DNA of 64,000 nt from Glandiceps talaboti (GCF_964340395.1 NC_135560.1:15326098-15390097); one strand, 5' to 3'; positions 19,825 to 35,034 are shown, counted from the stretch's first letter. Notes: generated by a model from the letters alone, not told the origin. Program-made: numbers and translations.

Positions 19825-22209
19825 ACAGGCTTGTGACTTCCCTGGTCGGATATCAGTTTCAAACGACCATAACAGTACTACCATAATACAATCATTTTCA
19901 AAATGTTTCCCAGAAGCATATAATTGACCAGTGGCAATGTACCAAATACACACTACATCCATAGATACACTTTAGTAAATACATACGGAAAGTAGTGCAA
20001 TTACTTGTTTACAGACGAAAATGCTGATTTAATTTGCATAGCTTCTTAATATGTAAGCAACTAATTTGTATAGTTACTTGATATAACCGTTACCGAACAT
20101 TATGATGATCAGGAAATATATTGAAATTTTGTTTTAAATTTTTTAAATCTACACCAAATTGTCTAAAACCACTAGAAAAGAGTGTATACACATAACAAAT
20201 AAATTTATTAATCAAATTGCACTATAGGAGATTTTGTGCATTGGGACTAATTTGCAAAATTTATATTGAAAATACCGGTTTTATTTTTAACTATACATCA
20301 ACGTACATAGGTACCTATGTAATAACAGTTACTTTATAACTGTAATAAATATGATAGGTTTATTTAGGATTTTTTTTCACATTTGACAAACTAGTACAGC
20401 TTAGGCTATGATTCCTACCCTTAATCATGCTGACATACACCAGTATTGCCATTAGAGTGTAAGGTACGTCGAGTTGCCCCGCCCTCACCGGCGTCATGTG
20501 AACAACTTGACGTAACTGAAATTGTTGAAAATAATTTTCCTTATGACATATATTATTTGTGTTTTTTCATTCACTGCCTTGTTCATTATTGCATGGAGTT
20601 GAGAAAAAAATAAATGTTTTTGTAATGAAGCTTGTTTTTTCAATGTGAGATATCGAATGAACCCTAATACAGTGACAAGGAGAGACACCCTATAATGAAA
20701 ATTTGAAAGTGCTTGCACTGTTTTACTGTTGCTGATGGTCACTTGCGAAATGTTTAGAAAGATGCGGTTTATGTTGTTAATATGGAAACTCAGCAGGTGA
20801 TATCTTTTATATCTAAGACTGAATTTATTTGTCAGCTCACTTTAATTTCATTACTGGAGATTGTTTTTAGTATAGCGGGCCATGACAGTTTTGGAAATAA
20901 AAAGGGTTTGTCAACATGGTAACTAGACGATATGATTTGAAAAACAAGTACTGGTAGTTTCACAAAATGGAACGACATATATACAGTGTAGGTCATGCAA
21001 AGGACGCCCTCTTTTGTTCAAACAACCTCCCATACTTCTCGAACAAGCATGCCACGTCCACTTTGTGAAAGCAAATGTAACTTTGATGAATATGATAACA
21101 AATTGATAAAAAGAAGCAGTAAAACTAAACAAAAATAGCTCGTAAATAAACATGAACATTTACAGAAGCAATCAGACTGTCGAAAGTTTTGACCAATGTC
21201 ACCACATTTTCGGAAGAGCGCACACAAACTATCAACCATGGTGACTAGAAACTTGTCGATAAAAAACCCCATCAAATTTCCAAATATAAAGAACTACTTG
21301 ACGAACGCAAATAAATAATTACAGAAAACACAACAGATATTATTCAATGCAAGCAAGGGTGTTTTATTGTACATTATAAGATGGCCTGCCATGGATGAGA
21401 ATAATGAAGATAGAATATATTGTTCATGGTCCCAAGAATCAGTAGGACAGTACAATATTGTTACTTTGGAACTAAATTGGAAATGACTGCGATGTTTCGA
21501 TCTGTCCACTACTACAGACCTTGACTGCAAGTTCACATACGTTGTAAATATATTAGCTTGTTCATATCACAGTCTCTTATATTGTAACAGAACTTCTGAA
21601 GTTTAGAAATTGACCTTGAACGTAATTATGCACGGTCATGTATGATCACGTGATCCTAAATTATTATCATCCACATTATCATCGTCGTAAAACCACAGAC
21701 CTCTTTACGGCCGCGGCACTATACCCAGGATGCGCCGCTGATAATTGCGCCAGCTGAAGAGTATGATTCGGCTTTGAGAATGCTGCATAATATGTCTTCA
21801 TAATTTATGTGGTCTCTAAGACCAAATTTTTCACGCCGCTCACTTGTACCATTAAATTATTCCCATTTGTAGACGATGTCGGCAGTAACTTTGATGCGTC
21901 ATAGTACACGGTAGCTTAATTAGCCATGTTAATGATATATTGATATAAGCCTAACCATCAAAGATACAACATACAATAATAGTTAATGAACTTGGCAAGC
22001 GCTTCGTTTGATATTCACTTTTATCTAGACCATGTGACGCCTAATTGATAATACGAAGTAATTTCCGTTCCCTGTGGAGAACAACTTAATACTTTAAAAG
22101 AAAGCGGATCCGATGTCATTGCGACATTTATTTATACACGTATTCAAAGATAAATGGTGGTACAATTTGATGTCCTTAAAATGTTTTGCAAATGCTTTCA
22201 GACAGTTAA

Positions 22210-22310
22210 TGTATGTATGTATGTATGTATGTATGTATGTATGTATGTATGTATGTATGTAGGTAGGTAGGTAGGTAGGTAGGTAGGTAGGTAGGTAGGT
22301 ACATGTAGGT
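22210..22310. repeat. (GTAT)n then (GGTA)n microsatellite
   Basis: Thirteen or so GTAT units pass directly into about ten GGTA units. Confidence 0.95.
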
Positions 22311-23273
22311 GTGTATGTTGTATCGTGCATCATGCATGTGTGCGCGCGCGCGTGTGTGTTTTCTTATGAGTAATTACCATATATACATTTCGAGGCCATT
22401 GTGTATATTGGGAGAAACTATGAGGACTAAATTTAACTAAATGAAGAATGTTTAGACGTGTAGGGCCTAATATAAGGTGTGACATTTAGAATAGACCTGG
22501 AGAGGGTCGTCTCTACTATTAGACATGTAAGTCATTCCATTACATTCATACACAAGTATATATTCGATGTAGTGTGATATCTGTCATTCCACCCAAATGT
22601 TTCATTATCAAGAGATGTGTCCCCAACGTATGGAACAAATATTGGGTGGGTGTCTGTGTGTGTGGTTAATGAGAAAAAACATTAACAATAAAATATTACC
22701 TACAGGCATGTCCCTTCAGACGGAATTTAAGCTAAAAAGTTGTTACAGTTACGATTCGACACGCAAAAACAATTTGATTCTTCGGGCCGAAGTTCGGTAT
22801 TAACCCCCTTTCCAGCCTGAGGACCCTGAGCCACCATGCCAACAAAACAAATGCAAAAAAACACTTATCATTTCAGACCCGGACGTCCAAAAATACACAC
22901 TCCTTTGATCTGCACATACCTATTTTATTTCATGGTAGGGGGTTGTCGCAAATATGTTATAACTGTTTTTATATTGCTGTGGTGTTAACGTATAATCAAC
23001 TAAGGTCAGTATAATCATGTAAATTGATATGCATATTCACATTGAATCAAATCTACGTGAAACTCAAAAATTGGGACAGACAAGGTTTCGGAATAAAATT
23101 CATCCATTCTAGAGATAATTTTATGCAATTGAAGCGAAAGACGTGTGAAAGGACGTAACATTTATACATCAAACTGTCTGTGCTTCGAGGAATAGTGTGT
23201 CAAACTTCTTTCATGTCCTTTGCACGCAATCTGACTTCTTTTTATTTTACTGAGTATGTATTTCTTTATACAG

Positions 23274-23407
23274 AACTGACGTATACATATATAAGTCCAC
23301 ATGTGGCTTGGAATGTAAATTACCATAAAGGGAAGGACGGTAAACCGGTTTTTGCAGCATCTGTCGACAAGGGATTCTTCGCTGTCTGCGCTAATGTAGT
23401 GCATTAC
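23274..23407 (+). CDS. Orphan candidate coding exon (134 bp)
   Basis: A pyrimidine-rich tract and TTTATACAG acceptor precede 23274 and a consensus GTAAGT donor follows 23407. Only one frame is open; it gives 44 residues beginning LTYTYISPHVAWNVNYHKG and ending GFFAVCANVVHY, entering with two bases of a split codon and leaving in phase 0. A 31-base segment (23606-23636) with AG and GTAAGT flanks could follow in phase. I do not recognise the protein, and no upstream partner exon was found. It may be an exon of an unseen gene, a pseudogene remnant or chance. Confidence 0.35.
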
Positions 23408-23867
23408 GTAAGTATAGGATCACAAGGTTGCTAAGCTTAAGTAGTTCAATTATGTAATCACTGAGCCTTCGAATTCGATATGTCATGGTGTGCGACAATT
23501 CTAATCAGACATGACAAATGCCATAGATAGTTACATATACAATTCTCATCTCTGACGGGCAATAACTATATGGGATTTGACAATCTGCCAAGAATCTTTA
23601 TGCAGGACTGGTTGAATACTGCACACTTGTTCTTTTGTAAGTTCACAATCAGAATAAGAATTAATCCTTTACTCACCCTACCAGGGGAAATTACAATAAT
23701 TACAGTTCGCACAGATAAAACGCAAAAGAAATATATAAACACAAATTATGCATTGTAAAGGTAAATACAAATTACCCAAATATAGCGAAAAAAGAAATAC
23801 TGCAACGAACGACTGTGCTGTGGTTGCTGTTGTCGTCGTTGCTGTTGTTATTATTGTTATTTCTATT

Positions 23868-23946
23868 GTTGTTGATGATGGTGATGATGATGATGATGAA
23901 GTTGATGTTGATGTTGATGTTGATGTTGATGTTGATGTTGATGTTG
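23868..23946. repeat. (GAT)n / (GATGTT)n microsatellite
   Basis: GAT-rich units pass into repeated GATGTT hexamers. Confidence 0.9.
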
Positions 23947-24291
23947 AGAACAGAGATAGCGGATGGGACAAGAGATGATTTAATGTTTGTTTTTAATTAC
24001 CTTGGGACGGTATCTGCTACGAGTAATAAGTCAGTTGTTGAATTTTGCAAAGGGGGTTGGGAATGGTCTTTTAGAACGCTATGAGCTTTTGACGAAATTA
24101 CGTTTGTTGAAAATTGAACGGAAACTTTCAGTTTGTTTACTGATAATTTCGCCATCCTTCCATGGAAGTGTATGGCCTCACTTATACCTCATTCTAACTT
24201 GAACTGTTTTTCCTTTTATATGGGATGAGGGGTTTGCGGATTGCGGTAGGAGTGACTCGCAGAGACCATGTGCTAATAACAATGTTGGTTT

Positions 24292-24440
24292 TTAAATAAG
24301 GCTTTCCCACCCAGTCTGGGTGCTCAAAGCGCTTTACAATTATTACCCCTGGCTCGGATCTATAGCGGCACAGCGGCCCTTTATACTTCCTCAACTCCTT
24401 GGAGAACATGCAATCCATTGCAGCCTTTGAGTATATGTAA
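24292..24440 (+). repeat. SINE-like dispersed repeat, copy 3 (best preserved)
   Basis: GTGCTCAAAGCGCTTTACAA, then CCCCTGGCTCGGATCTATAG, then CTTCCTCAACTCC and GCAATCCATTGCAGCC. It aligns with the copy at 6430-6660. Confidence 0.6.
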
Positions 24441-24810
24441 ATAAGTATATGTAAATAAGTACGAAATATATAAAACAATGCATCGCATGATTATCTTCGA
24501 AATTTGTGCAATTTTAAGATGTAACTTTATTATTTCAACTTGCAGCTCTGTCATGAAGTCGTACAATTATCCCATAAAAACTGTCATAGTTTCATTAGAT
24601 ATCACTTTATTATTGTCAATACTTAGAGTATCTTCTTTGAATAATGACAACAGATCTACTAAAACATAATTTATATAGACAGCCTGTTAATTCAGAACAG
24701 AAGATCCACAGACTGAATACATTATTTTGAATGCATAAATCAGACTAATTATATAGTCATAAAACAAATATCAGAATCTTTGAGTAAACACATTAAGGGC
24801 ATACAGCGGC

Positions 24811-25158
24811 CGACATCAGACGTGGACAAACCGAACCTGTTGCAAACAAGGAAATAAAGAAATGAATTCGATTAATAACACTTGGCACAGCAGGTAGGAA
24901 CAGCAGCGGCTTCTGTTACATTTCATGGTATGATAAGAACAGTTTTATGGCCTCTTTATTGTGTGCACGAAATGCCAGGGAACTTCTAATTTGTTTGTGA
25001 ACATGAACTAAAGGCCATATTTCTGTTCTTATCAAATGATGAAGTGTAATAAGTCTCTGCACTTCCAACACGCTGTGCCAAGAGTTGTTAATTCAATTCA
25101 GTTGTTTACTTTCCCTGTTTATAACAGGTTCTGTTCGCGCATGGTTTGATGTCTGCAG
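24811..25158. repeat. Foldback element
   Basis: Arms 24811-24972 and about 25000-25158 are imperfect reverse complements sharing GAACCTGTT, CTTGGCACAGC, GATAAGAACAG and TATGGCCT. It is unrelated by eye to families A and B. No coding frame. Confidence 0.75.
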
Positions 25159-25943
25159 TTGTATTTGAGATTGCGAAACGTGTGCTTCACTTGTTAACGG
25201 TTAAGTCAGACCTACGGAATTCCGTTCATCCCTTACTAAAAGTTATTATACGACTGGATGTTACAGTAATCTTAAGTTGCTGATGCACCTTGCTAATAGT
25301 ATCTATCTAGACTTAGTCTATAAATATTCATTGTTAATTACTGGATATCAACTTTTAATCATGCTTACTCAATCATGATGGTTACTTTATTCCCCATGAC
25401 ATAAATTTTATGAAGTAAGTAGATACAGTTTTATAGCGTGGGATTAATGGAATAATTCGCGCGAAGCAACGCTATCTTTGATGTGGTTTCCTTGACAGCA
25501 CAATGCACTGCTTGACGATGCTTTGATGTACAAATGTAAATGTGAGATTGTTTGATTGTGTGATTTACGGTTTGGGATGAAAACTTTTCATATCTGTCAA
25601 CTTGATACGGCATTGAAATATTGTAATGTAGAGAAATAATAATCTTTCTTGTGTTTACCGTTTATGAATATAACACAGAAAGTAATCAAGAGCCGGACTT
25701 TCCTACAAGTTACCTGGAATTGCTCCTATTTCTACACATCATAGATGAAAATTAGAATACGCACACAATATACACGTGACGGCTTCTAGAATGGGTCTAC
25801 AGATTTCTAAATCCTCATGATCATTGAAAAGAAATAGTGGTTGCCAATCTAATTTTCGAGACCCAAAAATGTTAATGAAAACCCCACAGAAATTCTTTCG
25901 CCGATGTTTTTGTTTTTCAAGATATGTGAGGAGTTATTTTAGA

Positions 25944-26067
<124 letters not shown>

Positions 26068-26499
26068 GCCAAAGACGACATCGTCATCTTAACTATGTAT
26101 ATTACGCAATTACTCATCAAATGTACATTTCAATGAACTTATATAGTCTGAAGTTAAATCACCTGGGAATGAACTATGACGCTGACATGGTACGCTCTCG
26201 GTTGGCTTTTGCTCCTGGGAAAAGACACGGTCTGAATATATTTGTCTGATAAACGTTCGTTGCTGAAGATGATTACGTGCATCTAATCCATAAATGTTAC
26301 ATAATATGATATGACGGAGCACCAGATAAGATCAACGTATGTGTGATTTTCCATTTTACAAACACAAGGTATAAAGCTTAGTTTACCGGTCTGTGCAGGA
26401 TTTAATAATTACTAAATTACTGTTCATCAGTGTAGGGTTTTCTTCTAAACGTGCAATGTACAATGTAGCTAATAATGGGACTAAATAACATACATAATA

Positions 26500-26501
<2 letters not shown>

Positions 26502-26534
<33 letters not shown>

Positions 26535-26548
26535 GTCTATCTGTCTGT
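26502..26548. repeat. (GTCT)n microsatellite
   Basis: About eight GTCT units followed by degenerate copies. Confidence 0.9.
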
Positions 26549-29500
26549 TTGCTTCATGTCTATCTACATTCTACCTACCTGCCTATCTATCTCCCAATCG
26601 AAATAATATGTGTTTCGTACGGCAAAAAAAGTTGTGTTGAGAAGAGAAGTCATGGTAATTGTAAAAAAAACATTTATAATTCTCAGGCCTAGAATACTTG
26701 TCAAATTTTGAATCTTTCTCCTTTTTTGGCATTTTCACAATGACCATGTCATCATCCCATCCCGAAAGTATGTACGGTGAAATATTCTATATATCATATT
26801 CCTGATATCAGGTTCAACTGATACAATCTATAAAATAACGAATCAGAGTGGGAGGTACATTTTAATTTAGTGGTTGATGTCCTCACAGGAATTGAAAGTC
26901 AAGAGACTGGTCGTTAGTTTTCAAGCATATAGCAAATAGCATGTTGTGTACGCCAGTGGCATATTTGAAAAAAAACACCAGACAAGTTATGGTTGCTTGG
27001 TCGCTATATCCAACAATCGCACAACACCAGATGTAGTCCACAGCTGAGGTATGAATACCATGTGTATAGGAACGACATATCTAATAGTACCCTGCGGGCC
27101 AGTTTTATATATCGCTCCATCACAAAGTGTATTTCTGACTTGTATACCATACTTGACACTTCCTAATATGTACAGTGTCTAACAGTGTCTAAGTATAACA
27201 ATTGTTGTCTGCCAGAGCTATATAAAATTTCATCCAGAATAAATGAATAATCCTATGTAATCCTTACACCCCAGTGATATCATTAACATGAAAACCCGGG
27301 ACTGCATCCCTGGCCTTCGGTGTTGATTGTTGGGGGGGGGGGGGCAGGTTTAACGCACATACACGTCGAACAATTGAATTTTGTTCTGCTTGTACAAATT
27401 AAATATTTATCTGTACAGTCAATTTCCCATGCTGATTTACAACCAAACATTACCGCATCGGTAGATAACAGCTTAATGCTCAATTCCTTATATTATTAGT
27501 AACTGCAGCAAATGTTATGACTTGAAATGTAGACTTGGGGTGCATAGAGATGACTATCTATACCATCAGTGGCAATTAACCTCCGGAAAGCAGCCGAAGA
27601 ACTGCCATTTATAATACAGTTTGTAAAAAAAAAATTAAAAAAGTGTATCTCCATTAAAACTTGAGTGATTTATCTAAGCTCGTTAAAATGTCTTTCCGTT
27701 AGAATGAAATTTCAACTTACCAGTATTAATCTTTCATCAGACCTAGTCTATCTTAAATTAATAATATCCCCTGACGAGTTTTCCGTATCGTGTTGTATCA
27801 AATAAAGTGTATGTTAGTGGTCTCGTTTAGTCGTAACGACGCCACATTTCAAGGCATACTGTCTCCGGTTAATTTTAAAACATGCGGTATATGGTTACTC
27901 TGCTATGACAGCAAATGCGCATTTTAAATTTGACTTTTTCCAGATCAGTATGATCATATTAGATCTGAGACCTGCATGCTGTAGAGAATGCCAAAGTTTT
28001 ACATAGATCATCGACTACAACTTGTATATATACTTCTGATCAATGTCAATACATTGCACATGGTCTGCAATTTGCAAGTATTTTTTAGCTATTTTTTTGT
28101 TTTCATATCAATTAATCCCTCATTTTCACTAATTTAATGACTAGTAGTCACAGAAAAAACTCCCGCCAGGTTAATTGCTGTGATACAGTATTCGCACTAT
28201 GTGTCACTGAAAAAAATGACGTAATATTTATTCTTACGTATTAGACGAAGTTATCACAGCAGTTTAAACCATAGGAGTGGCCAGTGGCTGCTGATTTTGA
28301 GACAAATGATAGTGAATGGGAAAATATAAGTAGCATTTTATTCGGAAACAAAAATATTCAGGAGTTGCTGACCATGTCTTGCCACTGATAGTAAACCCTC
28401 TGAGTCATTGCAAATCGAAATTAACCTTTTCAGCTTTAGAATGCATCTAGGGGATCAGTTTCTCAGAAATCAAAGTTATTCAATCTCAGAAATATTTTGT
28501 CAGATATTCCTGATTATTTTGGTATAATAAAGACATTTCCAGTGTGTTCACCGTCTTGATTTAGGGAAATGAACAACATTTTATTTTTCTCATCATAGAT
28601 TGAAGACAGCATTCGGCGGCCATATTGGTTTCTAAACTGGCTTATGGTTTGATATCATTTTGACCTCTGTTTCAAACATTTGTACGGAGACCCTTGATTT
28701 AGTTTTCCTTATTTTGACTGATAATGGGGGTTAACTTTCCTTGTATAAAAAACAGAAAAAGGTTCAAGGCCTTTATATCCAAGATCCATACTATGTTAAT
28801 GTGGAAATATATTTATAATTTTTGATGTAAACTCTGATGAACTAATAACTTTTACGAGTCATTAATGTACAAGCCATGAGGGAGTTCGGGTAATATATAA
28901 ATCAACGGGGTTTTGCGCAAGCTGAAAGTGCTGCATTACACAAGCATTGGCGAATTAAGCATATTTCCAGATTAAAACATCACACACACATTGTGAAACC
29001 GAATAGTACGGATACATAATAATAACGCTATTTGTAGAATATGGCAAACACTTGGGCAAATTAGGCATGCAATGTACATCCAACCATTGTCAAGAGAATT
29101 TGTATTGAAGCTTAAACACTTTGCAGTCAAGAATGTTCTTATTAATCGTAGTTTTAATAAGCTAAGTGTTCATGTATAAACAAGGCAAATTATCCAGTTA
29201 GAGTTCTTAATATCCCTCGAAATTTCGTCAAAGATTGGTTATAGATTAGCTTAGGGTAGAGTCAGAGCGAACGGTTATCAGTAAGTCCAAATGACAACTT
29301 GATTGGCATATTTTCATCTTTGGTATCCCAAGGGGATATTTGTTCATACCCAAGGAATTACTAGTTGGACAGAGGAGGATCGAGTTTGGAGCCGCCCTAA
29401 GAAATATATAAATATGATGACAACGTTAACCTTGCTAGTAAATAGTTCTTTGAGAAGACATGCACAGATAGGGCTATGTACTCTGCAGATATCGATCTTG

Positions 29501-31073
29501 GTTTGTCTTTCTTGAGATACCTCATACTTGATACTCCAGTGATTAAAGCTGGCCGTTATTTGAACAAAGTTGTACGCATTAAACAAGGAAACAATAAAAC
29601 AGTAAAAAGTAAAATGACCAATAAACTTCACCGGTAGGAAGACATAAAACATTGATGAAGCCACTTTGATGCATTTAAGGAGGCCTCTGGGTATACCTGA
29701 TATGCAAATATACGAAGTATAGGGTGACGTTTTTGATTGTTAGTCAAATCCTGTCCAGTCACGATATTCTGTCAACGACCTCCCAAATGGATAAAATGGG
29801 CAAGATAATTTCTAACGTTAGAAGATCAACATTTGTTTAACATGTCGCCTATGTCGGGACTACATAACAATTTTGCAATGTTCAACCGAAAGCTCAATTA
29901 TTCGTTAGGGAAAGGCACCCATCAATTATGTGTAATATTCTCAAATATAATCTTCCTTAGTCTTGCTATCCACTACCTATGCAGCAGCAAGGAGTTAATT
30001 GGTTATCACCCACTGTACAATTTTGTAACTTGTCGAATTCGACACCCGGCCATAAGCTGATTGCTAACCATGAACACGAGAAACACTGTATCAACATTTT
30101 GACAGATACAGGGAATTAACTATGGATTAAGCATCTACAAAGATGACTACAAATGTGATTACTCAGAAATATCTTGATAATAACATGAACTCGTCAAGTA
30201 TCTTTGGTACAAAGTTCAAGACTCCCATGCGCCAAAAAAATCGTCAAACCACAAACGATACTACATAGAATGAAAGAAAAACTATTTAGCGTCTGTAAAT
30301 TAGGTATTTATTTGACACTCAGTTCTATTGAATCAGTTTGAACCTTGACCTGACATTAATTTAATAGGCGCAGCGGAGATAAACACGTTTTGCTCTGTTA
30401 CAATTCAATGTTTATTCGAAAATTTTGATTGCATGAAAGCTAAGGATTTTATATCCATATAGGTTCTTAGTGATTTGTCACGTATTGTTTATGAGATAAC
30501 TAGAGAAGACGAAATATTTTTTCTGAAAATTAAATGCGACAGCACATCTTGAAGACTCAATGCCATGTTTAAACAAAGACCAAAAAAAATATTTATATTA
30601 ATTGCCAAATTGTTATTATTCAAAAATGATAGATGTATAAACGTGCTTTACCTTCATTCGGCGAGCTAATCATGAAACTCATTTGCTTGAAGTCAAATAT
30701 CTGGCCCAGAGACTGTGCGAAAATTGAAATGAATGACTTGGCGAGGTGAGATGATACCGGTACTCAATCACACCCAGGAAAACAGATCTATTAAGTTTGG
30801 ATTGTCTACTTGGTCATCGAGAGCTGAAGATAATTGAAATCAAGCATGATATTAAAGTTTACGCACACAATCTTCGCTGTCGTTTTACGACGAATAACAG
30901 TTGAGAAGTAAACTTAAGTGTCTTTCTTTTAGAGAATAAATTTGTGACACTGTAAGTCACGACTAAGCATGTATATTCAAACAACGGCGGCCATTCTGCC
31001 TTTACTCTAAATGTACCATATGGCCATTACAGTTAGAAATTAAGAGCAGCTATAAACTTTTTTTTTTAATTTA

Positions 31074-31090
31074 ATTATTTATTTATCTAT

Positions 31091-31141
<51 letters not shown>

Positions 31142-31142
31142 T
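31074..31142. repeat. (TTTA)n microsatellite
   Basis: Run of about 16 TTTA units, with related degenerate units to about 31250. Confidence 0.9.
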
Positions 31143-32893
31143 ACTTACTTGCTTATTTCCATGTTGGTTTATTTGTTTATTCATATTGTTACTTACTTAC
31201 ATACTGACTTGCTTGGTACTTACTGACTTGCTTATTTGTATATTTATTTGGAAGGGTTCATCCAATAGTGCTTTCAGCCCTGGGTGTGCTTTTTTATTAA
31301 TAATCGTCTGTCTGAAGGGCAAATTCACTTTACATACAGACTCAGATATGCACTTGGCATGCTAACCAATTTTGCAAAAAGTAATTAATAGTATGTTGTT
31401 ATATATGTGGTTTTTAAACTCGTGTCGGTGGTTATGTTGTGATACTTGGCGATATCTTGATGTATATTTAGCCATTACACTCCACCTGTAATTAATCTTG
31501 AAAACTAAAGGTTCTTTTTGTCTTTGATGATCATAGTTAACTGATTTAACAGTACCTGTCACGTTCTCTCTTAACGATCAAGAGTACAGCTGTACGGTTT
31601 TTAAACATATGAAGCTTCCCTGGTGATACGATCTATTTTAACGGAAATTCGCCCAAACCCAACAATTAGACATAATTAACATTTATTAACACGTCAAGCT
31701 AGATCAACAGTACCGATTAGAAGAACAGACACATGTCAAGTGAAAACAAAGATATATTAACACCCCATTAGACCTTGGAACCTGTGATACAATATAAAAT
31801 GCACAGCTACACACCTGACAGCAGAAATTAATGTTTTTGTCTGGATGACTTATTTATAACTTTGGAGATCGAATAACAAGTTGAGGTGTTTTCTTTGTTG
31901 AATTAGCAAGCCAAATACAATTTCCATTACACCTTTCTTGTAACACAATTGAAGATATTAACCACAACGGAGACTTCTTGGCTATAAACAGTTGTTGCTA
32001 GTAATATATATTGCATTTTTGAAAACATGAGCCTGACATTTATGGTTACATACATAATTTAACACCAATTACTACATTTAAATATATCTAGTAAGCAACA
32101 CATAAGATTTTTGTCCTAAATTATTTACTATAATTAATATAGACATTACATTTCTTTTAACCTGAATCACTTGTTAGTTATTTTAAGTTAACGAAACCGA
32201 GAGATAGGCATAGACCTGACTAATACTGGAATGTACACATAGATACATACAGAGGATGTCAAGGCTACGGACAAATCATTCGTGTGTGTTGATATTCTAA
32301 GCGTGACAGGGCTACACAGTCTATTTGCAGTGTAAGTTAAGGAATGAAACGCTACACAAACCTAAATAACGCTATATTATAATGTAATTCTAAACATGAT
32401 GGGTGTATTAGTTTAACAACATTCCCACAACATTCCGGCTTTACGCATACATGTCTGTCTGCAAACGGATTTTGTTTACTTTGAAGTTATATTTCCATCC
32501 CGCCCAACTATTTCTAGTTTATGCAGCAATATAATTCAGACTTAACTATCCGGTATAACGTAATTGTTAACAGGTGTTTGCCACCTACTCCGACGTTAGT
32601 CTTGAAGGTAAATCAATTAAGGAAGCAATTCCATAATGGATTGTTTTTAATATGAAGACGCAACGGATGTGAAGGATATCCTCTGATCTTGCAAGAAATG
32701 AACTACTCTTAATTGACCAGATACACTAGTTTGTGACTTCCTGAGATAAACCATTTTAACATCTCATAGTCTATACAATATGTATAGGAGAAATTAAGTA
32801 TAAACTGAAATCAAGACTTTTATCACAGCTACACAATAACTCTGTAGACTGACAGAAAGTCGTGATTTTTACTTTCCGAAACGGAGGCTATGA

Positions 32894-32903
32894 TCTGTCT
32901 GCC

Positions 32904-32953
<50 letters not shown>

Positions 32954-32989
32954 ACTGACTGACTGACTGTCTGTCTGTCTATCTATCTA

Positions 32990-33036
<47 letters not shown>

Positions 33037-33063
33037 GTCTGTTTGTTTGTTTGTCTGTCTGTC
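32894..33063. repeat. (GTCT)n/(ATCT)n microsatellite
   Basis: About 170 bases of GTCT units with interspersed ATCT, GACT and GTTT variants. Confidence 0.95.
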
Positions 33064-35034
33064 TACACGATATCTTAGTCTGGACTACTAAATCAATTCT
33101 AATTAATCTTGATACACACTTACTGTCAGAATAGCAAGAACTGATATTTGTGAAAATATCCTCACAATGATGCGATTTTCAATAAGGCCAAATAAAAAAT
33201 GTTGTTTGGTTCCGGTTACCCGACCCCAACTAGTTTTTCACGCCGACCCTAAACTTATTTTTACGTATTCGAGAAAAATAATAATAAAATCGCAAAAATC
33301 GTGAAGTCTCGCAAAAAAGAAATATTGGGTGCGGAAACCGACATCAACTTAAAGAAGACAATATAAAGCTATTCTTCCAATCTGTAATGGCTGTACATCT
33401 GATAGGAAGAAACAAATAACAGAGAGACCATTTGGAAAACAATGGAAAACCTGAACTAGACACTCACACGTGAAATAAAATATATATGATAAAATAAAAT
33501 AAAAAAATCTACCTACCCCACCTATTTTCAAATTGAATGTAATCGGAGCCACACAATTTAGTTATGCCTAATCATGCAACATTCGAAGGAAAGTCTTATA
33601 TTTAATATAAGCTGGTACCTACTTTGATTGCACATCAAGCTTGTTAATGCGTCTTGTAATGTAATGATTCATTGACATAATGAATGATTTCCAGTAATTC
33701 GGCAATATCTGAAGAATGTGACGTCAAGTGTTATGGATTTTGGCGTAATCACCAGTTATAACAAAATACTCGTTTCCTATATAATTTTAATTGTAGTGTT
33801 TTTTCTAGAAGTTTGACAAGGGACAATGTTATTCAAAACAGCAATCGTTTGTGTCTATGTGGGGTTTGATTGGCGTACAATATAGTACAAACATTCCTTT
33901 GAAAAATCAATTGAGTGCAGTTAGAATTCCTTTTTAAAAAATGCATTCCTGCATTAACTACATAATTAAGAAAGAGACCAACACAATCATTTTGGCACAT
34001 AATAATTTTCATGGAAGAGAATGATATAGCTCCTTTTGTAAATAGCCCTTCGTTTGTTTACATGATCAGGCCATGGAGAGACTCGTAAATCAAATGTAGT
34101 AAAATTGCATTTGTGGGGGAAATTAAACGAGAACTTTGTTTTGCTGTCGTCCCAGATGATTGACGAGTTTTGAATGTTGTTTTTAGACAAAATAAAGAAA
34201 TGCAGAGTACTTTACTATAAGTGCTGTAAGTGATTCATGCATAATACAATAACGTTTCCATCTAGTGTAATGCAAAACGTCCCCATTGTTGGAATTAAGA
34301 TAAAGTTCCAGTCACAAACGGTTGAGTTATTTCTGAAATTCAATAATCAATTGATATGCGCTATTGTAAATTCTTATAGAGCATACTATCATTACACTGA
34401 CAAACCAATATGATGGCCCTTGGTCATCACTTTTATAAACTAGTAATCAAAGTCTGATTTACGCTTTCTGAGATCGCAATTTCAAATTAAATTTGTTGAA
34501 AAATCAAGAACAAAACAAAATAGACACTTTTTATGCCTCTGATTGTTACATATTTATTACTTGCATTGATGCGCGCACATAGTACATTAAAAATTTCATT
34601 TTATGTATTTGCAATTGTTTTCAATTGTGTAATACATACCTATATGTAATAAGAGAAAGCCACAACTCCTGAGTGCCAGCAGTGCCGTTGCGTACTCGGA
34701 GGTATTTGCACCATCAATGTGCTTGTTGTGTTGTAACACTTTCACTGGCTACGCTCATGGAAGTGTGGCCGTAGATCACCGCAAGCAAGCATGCATGCAT
34801 GCATGCATGCGGCATGCAAAGTAATAGCTCGGGTACAGCACACTCAGTGGCATTCACGCGTCATGTGACGCTGTCAAAATGTTTCACATATTTCTAAAGG
34901 TGTCTTTTCAAACTGAGATTGCCATGAAAGACGTACTGTGAACTTTACACAATGCACTGAAGTAGAATGTTAACAGTATCATTGAAAAAGGGCAAGGTAA
35001 AATTTCCCAGCTAACATTACATTCAAGTCTATGG

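Larger units (their letters stand above)
18575..23273. other. Intergenic DNA, no supported gene
   Basis: The region contains a 27-bp tandem duplication at 19696-19744, a 15-bp perfect inverted repeat (19751-19765 with 19810-19824) and the GTAT/GGTA microsatellite at 22210-22310. Open frames are short and lack matching splice context. Nothing else was recognised. Confidence 0.6.

Noticed and set aside
22691-22796. Possible exon after a CTACAG acceptor
   Set aside because: The putative donor (GTATTAAC) is weak and its phase does not fit the candidate exon at 23274.
32894-33063. Array considered as a CRISPR-like regular repeat
   Set aside because: The units are four bases long with no unique spacers; it is a microsatellite in a eukaryotic genome.
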